Below are positions 24,373-31,178 of a stretch of DNA of 31,178 nucleotides, in pieces. The number at the start of each line of letters is the position of its first letter. Position 1 is the stretch's first letter. This stretch comes from an uncultured Verrucomicrobiales bacterium (GTDB lineage: Bacteria > Verrucomicrobiota > Verrucomicrobiia > Verrucomicrobiales > Akkermansiaceae): NCBI GenBank assembly GCA_937969125.1, contig CALBVA010000148.1, positions 1 through 31,178 of the forward strand, given 5' to 3'. A program made the translations under genes and the position numbers. The notes under the pieces are model-generated. The model ran no database searches. It had not been told where the DNA came from and was given only the letters and a program-made list of their open reading frames with translations.

Positions 24373-25182
24373 ATGATGAAATCACAGCGATTTTTTCGAT
24401 GGTTGCTGGCTATCGCTCTCTGCCAGCTCGGAAGCGGGACCTCATTGGCTGAAAACTGGGTGAGTGCCCCTGCCCCCCGCTCAGCTCCGGTAAATCAGTT
24501 GCGGACGGATGGAAATGCCTGCGGCCCGGCCTGCCTTCTGGATGCCTTCCGCTCTGGTAATGAGAAGTGGCAAGCCTCGGCAAAGGCTATCGCCGGAAAG
24601 AATGATCATGACAAAGTGAAGACCATCGCAAAGACCTACGGAAGGCGTGGATCACGACTGGACCGGAAGAAGGCGCGGTGGAATTCACGCTACGGTGTGA
24701 GTGGAATTGACCTCACCGACATGGCAAATGAGATGCGGCAGGGAAAGTGGATGGGCACGGTGAAGCAAAGGATCTACTTCAAGAAAGCCCACCAGAAACC
24801 GGCGGCATTACTGAAGCATGTCCATCGGGATCTCAGGAGATCATTGAAAAAAGGACTCCCGCCTATCCTAAGAATTCGCCGCATGGCCTGGCGCACGCCG
24901 AAAGGGGGGCGAACGAAGGCCTGGCTCGCGGTGAAGCGACACTACATCGTCCTCACCGGCCTACCCAATAAGCTCCCACGCGGAGCGACGAGCTTTCAGG
25001 TGACCTATCACGATCCTTGGGGCGGAAAAAGTTGCCGGGGTGTCATTGAAATACCGACAGGGCCGACGACCCCAGTCGGCACGCTAATCGCGAACTTTCC
25101 GCAATCAGGGATTGGGAAGAACAAAGTGGCGAAGGGCGAGGCCTCGGTGATTTCACTCTCCTCGGCGGTAGGCCTATTCTAA
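24373..25182 (+). CDS. Secreted C39-like papain-fold protein
   Basis: 269 residues from ATG 24373 (a GTG at 24367 and an ATG at 24376 are also in frame). After a signal peptide (RFFRWLLAIALCQLGSGTSLA) comes NQLRTDGNACGPACLLDAF, a C39-type catalytic start with Gln and Cys at about 42 and 50, then RHYIVLTGLP with His about 190 and TYHDPWGG with Asp about 214. The set matches the C39-like fold, so it may be a peptidase or an amide-cutting enzyme; the substrate is unknown. The region between (about 65-160) is very basic. Its stop overlaps the stop of the convergent helicase gene by 9 bp. Confidence 0.7.
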   Translation: MMKSQRFFRWLLAIALCQLGSGTSLAENWVSAPAPRSAPVNQLRTDGNACGPACLLDAFRSGNEKWQASAKAIAGKNDHDKVKTIAKTYGRRGSRLDRKKARWNSRYGVSGIDLTDMANEMRQGKWMGTVKQRIYFKKAHQKPAALLKHVHRDLRRSLKKGLPPILRIRRMAWRTPKGGRTKAWLAVKRHYIVLTGLPNKLPRGATSFQVTYHDPWGGKSCRGVIEIPTGPTTPVGTLIANFPQSGIGKNKVAKGEASVISLSSAVGLF

Positions 25183-27861
25183 TTTTGGTAAAAATTCGTG
25201 CAATAGCTCCACGACCTCCCCTTTCCGATGCAGCCATTCGTCAATGCGGAGTGGAATGAGTGGGACGCCGGAACGATTTAACACAAGCGCTTTCGCGAGC
25301 GGCAGCGCGCAGCCCTCCTCACCGCCCGTGCCGATGAGATCGATGGCGACAAGCTGGCTTCCGTTTTGAATGAGGAGGTCGATATTAACTCCAGCGAGAG
25401 TAGTTCGTGGAACCGGCTGCCAGCCGATCGCAGCCAGGGTGGGAATGAGATCCGCCAGCGACGGCGCGGGGTTTTTCGGAGGAATGACCTCGCCTTTCTC
25501 GCTTCGGAGGTAAGTGAGGAGGAGGGACTCCGGCGGCAGGCGATCAGGATCCAGACTGTGGATGACGCTCATCGACTGGCGCGCGCGGGTGATGGAGACA
25601 TTGAAGACATCCGGCCTCTCGACAAAGCGACGCGCCCCCGCCGGGCAGTTCCCGGTGATGGCGAGTGAGAGGATAACGTGATCACGCTCATCTCCCTGAA
25701 ATGAGTGCCCGGTGCCAATGACGAGGTGGTGTTTTTTGATGAGAGTATTGACGTCCTGAGTAGAGAATTTTTCGCGGAGGCGGTGGAGGAAGGCATCGAC
25801 CTGAGCGCGGAAAGGAGAGAGGAATCCTACCGATCCTTGGCGGGTGCCATTGAGGAAGGCGGTGAGCTCCCTGATGGCGGCATCGAGTTCGGCGTGGTTC
25901 ACTCCGTTCGAGTCGCGATGACCGGATACGGGGAGGAATTGCAAAGGCAGCTCTTCCCGCCAGAGCTGCTCCGGCTCGCGCATGAGATGAAGGTCGCCAT
26001 TGTAAAAATGCTCGTTACTGAAGCGGATGAGATCCGGCAGCGAGCGGAAGTGCTCATTTAGAACGATGTGTGAAGAGGTGCCGACGACGTCGGAGAGGGC
26101 ACGGTCAATGGCGGAAACATCCCGGTAGTCCAGTTCCTCGCGTTGACTCTGCGAGATCTGGTGGAAATCGGCGAGCTGATTCTGTCGCTCACGGGAAAGG
26201 AAGGAAATGTGACGGAGCTGCTTTGGATCACCGGTAATCAGAGCCCGCCTCGCCCGGTGGAGTGTGGGAAGAGCCGAGGGGAGGTCGCATTGGGTCGCCT
26301 CATCCATGATGGCGAGATCGAAGAGGTCACGCTTCAGAGGAAGCACCCGATGAAGGTCATCGGTGGTGGTGATCCAGACTGGGAGAATTTTAAGAAGCGG
26401 GATGGGGTCGAGCTGGTGGAGAGCCTTTTCCTGATCGGCGGAGTGACGGTGGCGGAGGGCTTTTTGATAGGCGCGGAGGACGGCGATCACTCCCGAATCT
26501 GCTAATGCCGCCGCCTGGTTTTTGAGATGAAGGGAGCGATTGAAAGCAACGGCTTTTTTAAACCGTTTTTCGTGTAGCTCGCGGAAGGTCCCCGCCACCC
26601 GAGCGAGCAGCGGTGATCCGGTAAAGGTCTTTAAGTGAACCCATTTTCGAACTCTGGTCCACCAGGAATCGGGAGGAGACTGGAACCAGGAGCCTTTGGC
26701 GAGGGCATCATCGATCTCTTTCTCAATCCACTTTTCCTGCCCGTAAATCCCCTCGACCGCTCTAGAAAGCTGCTCATCAAGCTCATCGTGGTGGCGCTTG
26801 TTGGGAAACATTCCCTTCTTCGCCATGAGGCGGGTCAGCTTATCGAGAAGCCGCCTGAGGTGGCGTCGCCGACCGGCCCTCACGATGAGTTGCGAGGATG
26901 GGACGAGGGCCTTGATTTTTTCGTGGAGGACGTCCGCAGCTTCATTTGTGCGACAGCAAATCAGGACGGAACGACCGCGCAAGACCTGCTCCGCCGCCGC
27001 CGCCGCGATCGTGAATGACTTCCCAGTCCCTGGTGGCCCCTGGCAAGCGGTGAGATCGGCGCGGTTCACCGATTCGATCAGGGAGAGCTGCGCATCAGCA
27101 AGGAGGGCTGGAATGAATTCCGGGCGACCTTTTTCAGACTCCGTCAAACTACCGGGCCACTCCGGATCGAGAAAAGCCCGAAGAGGATTTGAGAAATTTT
27201 CCCGATTCATCACCGCCATTTCCTCGAGTTCCTGAAGGAGGCCCGCGACGTTTTTTGATCGCTCTACGATGAGGACGCAGGACGCTGGGAGGATTGAAAC
27301 ACCCTCTCTTTCTGAGGCCTCACTCACCGCGCCAGAGGTGGTCAGGAGGGGAAAGGAATCGAGCGCTGAAATTTCGAGCTCCGGAAGATGGTTGCGGAGT
27401 TCCTTGGCGAGGAGGACGGGCGAGACCGCGCTGAGGTGGCCATCGCCGATCAGGCCGAGGAGATCGGACTCAGCTGACTGTGGCAACCCGAGATCAGAGA
27501 AAAGAGCGGGATTGATACGGACCTGATCGAGGGCTAGCGCGAGATCATCGTGGTCCGTCTTGATGGGATAGAGGAGCAAGGGACAGGCGATCTTCCCCTC
27601 CCCAATACGCCCCGCCAAAAAGAGCGTTCCGTAAAGGAATTCGGTATCCCGTCCGCGTAGGCGGGCCTTTTGCACAAGGTCTCCCTTGATCGACGGGCGG
27701 ATGAAAAGCGAGGCGAACTCATGTGCCGTAGCCTCTTCATCTCCAGTAACGAAGTGGCGATTCAGCACCCGGCTCCCGAAAACATTCACAATACCCGAGC
27801 GGGAACGTTCATCTCGAAGGCAATCACGAAAAAAAGCGATCAAAGGGTCGGGCTTACTCAT
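25174..27861 (-). CDS. Superfamily 1 (UPF1/DNA2-like) helicase with C-terminal nuclease-fold-like domain
   Basis: 895 residues. An N-terminal region of about 240 residues is not recognised. Helicase motifs follow: Walker A GPPGTGKS (275-282), motif Ia VLICCRTNEAAD, motif II DEAT (520-523), motif III GDPKQLR (544-550), HFRSLPDLIRF (IV region), QGDERDHVILSL (V) and NVSITRARQSMSV (VI). A basic, helical insert lies between Ia and II. The last 85 residues have the pattern of Vsr/DUF559-like C-terminal domains (GVNIDLLIQN, LVAIDLIG, then ALVLNRSGVPLIPLRIDEW), though the usual acidic residues are only partly kept. It follows the metallophosphoesterase by 22 bp, so it is co-transcribed with it. DNA or RNA as target cannot be told. 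Confidence 0.9.
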   Translation of the reverse strand: MSKPDPLIAFFRDCLRDERSRSGIVNVFGSRVLNRHFVTGDEEATAHEFASLFIRPSIKGDLVQKARLRGRDTEFLYGTLFLAGRIGEGKIACPLLLYPIKTDHDDLALALDQVRINPALFSDLGLPQSAESDLLGLIGDGHLSAVSPVLLAKELRNHLPELEISALDSFPLLTTSGAVSEASEREGVSILPASCVLIVERSKNVAGLLQELEEMAVMNRENFSNPLRAFLDPEWPGSLTESEKGRPEFIPALLADAQLSLIESVNRADLTACQGPPGTGKSFTIAAAAAEQVLRGRSVLICCRTNEAADVLHEKIKALVPSSQLIVRAGRRRHLRRLLDKLTRLMAKKGMFPNKRHHDELDEQLSRAVEGIYGQEKWIEKEIDDALAKGSWFQSPPDSWWTRVRKWVHLKTFTGSPLLARVAGTFRELHEKRFKKAVAFNRSLHLKNQAAALADSGVIAVLRAYQKALRHRHSADQEKALHQLDPIPLLKILPVWITTTDDLHRVLPLKRDLFDLAIMDEATQCDLPSALPTLHRARRALITGDPKQLRHISFLSRERQNQLADFHQISQSQREELDYRDVSAIDRALSDVVGTSSHIVLNEHFRSLPDLIRFSNEHFYNGDLHLMREPEQLWREELPLQFLPVSGHRDSNGVNHAELDAAIRELTAFLNGTRQGSVGFLSPFRAQVDAFLHRLREKFSTQDVNTLIKKHHLVIGTGHSFQGDERDHVILSLAITGNCPAGARRFVERPDVFNVSITRARQSMSVIHSLDPDRLPPESLLLTYLRSEKGEVIPPKNPAPSLADLIPTLAAIGWQPVPRTTLAGVNIDLLIQNGSQLVAIDLIGTGGEEGCALPLAKALVLNRSGVPLIPLRIDEWLHRKGEVVELLHEFLPKLE

Positions 27862-27883
27862 CGGGATCGATTCTTAAAAAGAC

Positions 27884-28681
27884 TCAGCCCAGAAGCCAGC
27901 GGCCTTTTACTTCGCCGGGATGAAATGATTGATCATGTCGCTTGATGGATCTCGCTGTTATCTTCAGATCATCAAGATCCACCATCCAGGCTCGCGCGCC
28001 CTTCATAAAGGCACCGGTGTTCAGGAAAAGGAATCCCCTCTCCTCCCAAATCCCCGCATTGTGGAAATGCCCGCACACAAGAACCTGCGCACCCTCGCCG
28101 GAATGCCTTAGAAACCGCAATCCTTGGTCCCCCATCCCCGCCCACACGCGGATCATCTCGAAGGGGCGGCTCAGCGGCCAAAACGCGGTGGCGAAGAAAT
28201 TGAAGGGCGGCGGGAGCCTTGGCAGCGGAACCGGTTTGATCGTGTTCGCGATGTCCCGCGCCCGATCCACACAGGCCGCCGCGAGATGGCTCTGCGGGGC
28301 ATATTGATCAATGATCGCCTGCACCTGTTTTCGATACCTCCCGATCTCGCGCGACCATGGCGTGGCATCATCATAGACCGCATCGCCATGAGTGACCAGG
28401 ACCTGACGATCAGCGAGCCAAGCAACCCCATCTCCCCCGTCTGGATCATGATTCCCACGAAGAAGAGTGAGCTTGATACCCCGCCGATCAATGAGTTCCC
28501 GCAACTCGCGAAACATCTCATTCGCAAGATCGCGACCCGCCCCGAGCTTACACTGTTGCCAAATGTCACCCGCCAGGACGAGATGATCGACCCCTTCTAA
28601 CAGCGGCGTAAGCATCGCCGGATTCCTCACCCGTGATGATCCATGCCCCAGATGCAGGTCTGACAAAATGCGCGTCTTCAC
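27884..28681 (-). CDS. Metallophosphoesterase (calcineurin-like, LpxH-like)
   Basis: 265 residues from GTG 28681. The five metal-binding blocks are present: SDLHLGHG (Asp8, His10), LAGDIW (Asp39), RGNHDPDGG (Asn77, His78), VTHGD (His98) and VCGHFHNAG near the end. This is the layout of UDP-2,3-diacylglucosamine hydrolases and related phosphoesterases; the substrate is not fixed by sequence. An open frame to 28786 exists, but GTG 28681 overlaps the stop of the upstream rRNA methyltransferase as GTGA, a standard coupling arrangement, and starts right before the first block. The helicase gene follows. Confidence 0.88.
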   Translation of the reverse strand: MKTRILSDLHLGHGSSRVRNPAMLTPLLEGVDHLVLAGDIWQQCKLGAGRDLANEMFRELRELIDRRGIKLTLLRGNHDPDGGDGVAWLADRQVLVTHGDAVYDDATPWSREIGRYRKQVQAIIDQYAPQSHLAAACVDRARDIANTIKPVPLPRLPPPFNFFATAFWPLSRPFEMIRVWAGMGDQGLRFLRHSGEGAQVLVCGHFHNAGIWEERGFLFLNTGAFMKGARAWMVDLDDLKITARSIKRHDQSFHPGEVKGRWLLG

Positions 28682-29256
28682 GACATTCGCTGCCTCACCG
28701 CTTCGTAGAGACACACCCCGGTCGCCACACTCACATTCAGACAATCCACTTTCCCCTTCATTGGGAACTGAATTAGGAAGTCGCACTCCTTCTCGGTGAG
28801 CTGACGCATGCCCTCGCCTTCGCGACCCATGACAATCGCGATCGGCCCCTTCAGATCCGTTTCATAAAGAGACTGCGTAGCTTTGTCAGAGGTCCCGACG
28901 AGCCACACCCCGCGCTCCTTTAGCTCACGCATTGTGCGAGCCAGATTGGTCACCTTTACAAAAGACACACTCTCCGAAGCTCCCACTGAGACCCGCCGGA
29001 CCGTATCAGTCAATCCCACCGCCTTATCTTTCGGTGCGATCACGGCGTCCACTCCAGCCCCGTCCGCCGTGCGGAGAATCGCTCCCAGATTATTCGGGTC
29101 CTGCACGCAATCGAGGATCAGGAGAAGCGGCGACTCTTTCCCTTCCAATATCTCCGGCAAATCACCCTCGCCCAGAGGCTTGGCCTCACGTTCATGGCTG
29201 GCCCGATTCGAGCGACTGTGTCGATTATCGCGGGCTTCCCCGGCTCTCTTGCGCAT
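28678..29256 (-). CDS. TrmH/RlmB-family RNA 2'-O-methyltransferase, short form
   Basis: 192 residues of SPOUT methyltransferase. The three motifs are intact: NNLGAILR (55-62), IVMGREGEGM (141-150) and LNVSVATGVCLYE (173-185), which form the knotted SAM site. Compared with E. coli RlmB (about 243 residues) the N-terminal RNA-binding domain is missing and replaced by about 40 very basic residues (MRKRAGEARDNRHSRSNR). It probably methylates a ribose of rRNA, G2251 if a true RlmB, or of tRNA. First gene of a minus run with the phosphoesterase and helicase; 77 bp separate it from the divergent cytochrome gene. Confidence 0.87.
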   Translation of the reverse strand: MRKRAGEARDNRHSRSNRASHEREAKPLGEGDLPEILEGKESPLLLILDCVQDPNNLGAILRTADGAGVDAVIAPKDKAVGLTDTVRRVSVGASESVSFVKVTNLARTMRELKERGVWLVGTSDKATQSLYETDLKGPIAIVMGREGEGMRQLTEKECDFLIQFPMKGKVDCLNVSVATGVCLYEAVRQRMS

Positions 29257-29333
29257 GGCTTTCTTCTATCGCCCACCCTCCACAAGTTCAACCCTGTGAA
29301 AACTTCCCTCCCCCTCCTGCGTAGCTTTCGAGA

Positions 29334-31178
29334 ATGACCCGCTGGCTCCTGCTTCTCATCATCACCGCGCTTCCCGCTGCGGCGAATCACGGAGCACAAA
29401 TCTACACCGAGCACTGCGCCTCCTGCCACGGCGATCAAGGACAGGGCGTCGCCGGCGAGTATGACGAGGCCCTCGTTGGGAAAAAGAAAGTCGCCTCTCT
29501 CGCGAAATACATCCACCGCACCATGCCGGAGGATAATGAGGAGGCCGTCATTGATGAGGATGCACGGCTCGTCGCAGAATACATCCACAGCGCATTCTAT
29601 TCACCCGAAGCCCAGGCGAAGCTCAAGCCCGTCCGCCTCTCCCTCCTCCGCCGGACCAAACATCAGCATAAGCATGCCCTCGCTGATCTCGTCGCCGACT
29701 TCCGCTGGCGTCCCTTCCTCGGAAAAAAGCACGGGCTGAAAGGGCATTACTTTAACAAGGAGAAGATGAACGACCGAAAGCACAAGCTCGCCCAGCGACT
29801 CGACGGGCGACTCCGCTTCGATCTCGCCAAAAACGACGGCGAGCAAAAAGTCGATGGGATCAATCCCGCCGGCTTCTCCATCTTCTGGAATGGCTCACTC
29901 CTCCCGCCCGAGACCGGCACCTACCACTTCCGCATTCAAACGCCCAATGGTGCCCGTCTCTGGCTGAATGCCCTCGATCACAAGGAACCACCCGCCATAG
30001 ATGCCTGGGTCTCCTCCGGGAACCAAATGCGTAAGTCCACCACCTCTGTCGAACTCCTCGGCGGCCACGCTGTCCCCATCTTTCTCGAGTTCCTCTCCTT
30101 CAAGGAAAAGAACTCCTCCATACTCTTCGAGTGGAAGCCACCCCACGGCAAATGGGAAGAGATTCCCAAGGAGCACCTCTACCCCGACTCCTCACCAAAG
30201 GTCGCCATCTCCACCACCTCCTTCCCGGCCGATGACGCCTCGCTGGGATACGAGCGCGGCTCGTCCATCTCGAAGGCCTGGCGAAATGCCGTCACAAAGT
30301 CCGCCATCGAGATCACCTCACACATCTTCGATGACCTCGACCAACTCGCCAAGACCAAGAAGAAGGCCAATGACCGCCCCCAAAAACTCCGTGAGTTCTG
30401 CACCACCTTTGCTCGCCGCGCCTTCGCCAGACCACTCACCGTCGAGCAACGAAAACAGTATGTCGATGACCTCTTCGCCAAGACTCCCGACGACCCTGAA
30501 ACCGCCGTGAAGCGTTCCCTCATGCTCACCCTCACCTCGCCATACTTTCTCTATCCCTCGCTCAATCTGGCCCCTGATGGCAAGCCGGACGAACACTCCC
30601 GCACCGCCCACCTCGCTCTTCTTTTATGGGACTCATTGCCCGACCCCCAACTCCGCGACGCTTCCGAAAAAGATTACTTTAAGCACGATGATAACTTCAA
30701 CGCCCAGGTCGAGCGCATGCTTCGCGATCCCCGCGCGAAAGAGAAAATGGCGCGCTTCTTTTTCCAATGGCTCCACCTCGCCGAAAAGAACGATCTCACT
30801 AAGGACAAAACCACCTTCCCCGGCTTCGATCAATCCGTCATCGCGGACCTCCGCTCATCCTTCACCGCCTTCATTTACCAAGTCGTCTGGTCGCCACAGT
30901 CAGACTATCGCCTCCTCTTCGACTCCCCCTCCCTCCCACTCAACCCCCAGCTTCTAAAACTTTATAAGCCGGGGTCGAACCCTGCCGGCCTCCTCACCCA
31001 TCCCTACATCCTCACCGCCTTCGCTTATCATAAACAGACCTCGCCCATCCATCGCGGCGTTTACCTCAGCCGAAATGTCCTTGGCCGCTTCCTCAAGCCT
31101 CCGCCAAATGCCATCGAGTTCAAGGACTCCGATTTCAAGCCGCACCTCACGATGCGCGAGAAGGTCACCGAACTCACC
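29334..31178 (+). CDS. DUF1592/DUF1588 cytochrome-type protein with PA14 domain (partial, 3' end beyond window)
   Basis: From ATG 29334 the frame is open for 615 codons to the right edge. Signal peptide MTRWLLLLIITALPAAA; then a cytochrome c domain with haem motif CASCH (Cys28, Cys31, His32) and Met in HRTMPED as a possible axial ligand. At about 130-250 a PA14-like carbohydrate-binding domain follows (GLKGHYFN, FSIFWNGSLLPPETGTYHF, ARLWLN). DUF1592 runs from about 350 (FARRAFARPLTVEQR, LTSPYFLY), and DUF1588 begins near 545 (GLLTHPYILTAFAYH, SPIHRGVYLSRNVLG). These proteins are typical of Planctomycetes and Verrucomicrobia and are often paired with DUF1552 genes; the function is thought to be periplasmic redox work linked to polysaccharide use. 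A DUF1585 end is expected outside the window. Confidence 0.9.
   Translation, partial: MTRWLLLLIITALPAAANHGAQIYTEHCASCHGDQGQGVAGEYDEALVGKKKVASLAKYIHRTMPEDNEEAVIDEDARLVAEYIHSAFYSPEAQAKLKPVRLSLLRRTKHQHKHALADLVADFRWRPFLGKKHGLKGHYFNKEKMNDRKHKLAQRLDGRLRFDLAKNDGEQKVDGINPAGFSIFWNGSLLPPETGTYHFRIQTPNGARLWLNALDHKEPPAIDAWVSSGNQMRKSTTSVELLGGHAVPIFLEFLSFKEKNSSILFEWKPPHGKWEEIPKEHLYPDSSPKVAISTTSFPADDASLGYERGSSISKAWRNAVTKSAIEITSHIFDDLDQLAKTKKKANDRPQKLREFCTTFARRAFARPLTVEQRKQYVDDLFAKTPDDPETAVKRSLMLTLTSPYFLYPSLNLAPDGKPDEHSRTAHLALLLWDSLPDPQLRDASEKDYFKHDDNFNAQVERMLRDPRAKEKMARFFFQWLHLAEKNDLTKDKTTFPGFDQSVIADLRSSFTAFIYQVVWSPQSDYRLLFDSPSLPLNPQLLKLYKPGSNPAGLLTHPYILTAFAYHKQTSPIHRGVYLSRNVLGRFLKPPPNAIEFKDSDFKPHLTMREKVTELT

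Noticed and set aside
26997..27005. Short CCG/CGC-rich repeat within the helicase gene
   Set aside because: It encodes the alanine run following the Walker A motif; no wider repeat or CRISPR-like spacing is present.
1..31178. Mobile element, prophage or CRISPR array
   Set aside because: No transposase, integrase, phage structural gene, terminal repeats or regularly spaced repeats were seen on either strand; the single tRNA gene shows no adjacent attachment-site duplication.

Overview
The window looks like chromosomal DNA of a free-living member of the Verrucomicrobiota (inference from gene content; no rRNA is present to settle it). Pointers are a DUF1592/DUF1588 'planctomycete-type' cytochrome with a PA14 domain, several secreted proteins carrying SHD1-like (SLA1 homology) domains, and HPr kinase, HPr and PTS enzyme I with no sugar permease. 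There is no sign of a prophage, insertion sequence, CRISPR array or integrated island. Genes are tightly packed and few have a good Shine-Dalgarno sequence, so several starts were chosen on protein evidence.

Layout. 1-3.5 kb: a partial unknown gene (-), a secreted SHD1-esterase (+), tRNA-Ser(GGA) (-), a membrane Ser/Thr kinase with a C-terminal EF-hand pair (+), and a convergent STAS protein (-). 3.6-8.3 kb (+): hprK, ptsH, ptsI and a secreted SHD1/C39-like cysteine peptidase. 8.4-13.3 kb (-): a Kef-type antiporter, then deoC, aldehyde dehydrogenase and a DUF2071-like protein, a likely deoxyribose-phosphate breakdown unit. 13.4-14.1 kb (+): a secreted thioredoxin-like/SHD1 protein interrupted by one in-frame TGA placed to form a U-x-x-C motif; this is the most interesting item in the window.

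14.1-22.3 kb (-): a five-gene run with very short spacings: a class A PBP whose transpeptidase motifs are degenerate, a zinc-ribbon membrane protein, a conserved protein of unknown function, a CPA1 Na+/H+ antiporter and a secreted beta-helix protein. Its first start codon overlaps the start of a divergent MidA-type methyltransferase (+), which ends at a bidirectional terminator facing a Tat-exported M15-like peptidase (-). 24.4-25.2 kb (+): a second secreted C39-like protein. 25.2-29.3 kb (-): a TrmH-family rRNA methyltransferase, a metallophosphoesterase (GTGA overlap) and a UPF1-like SF1 helicase. 29.3 kb to the end (+): the DUF1592 cytochrome, cut by the window edge.

Together the genes cover signalling (kinase, STAS, regulatory PTS), envelope building and secreted hydrolases, ion homeostasis and carbon catabolism. 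No classical defence or mobile system is visible. No stretch longer than 300 bases lacks a gene.
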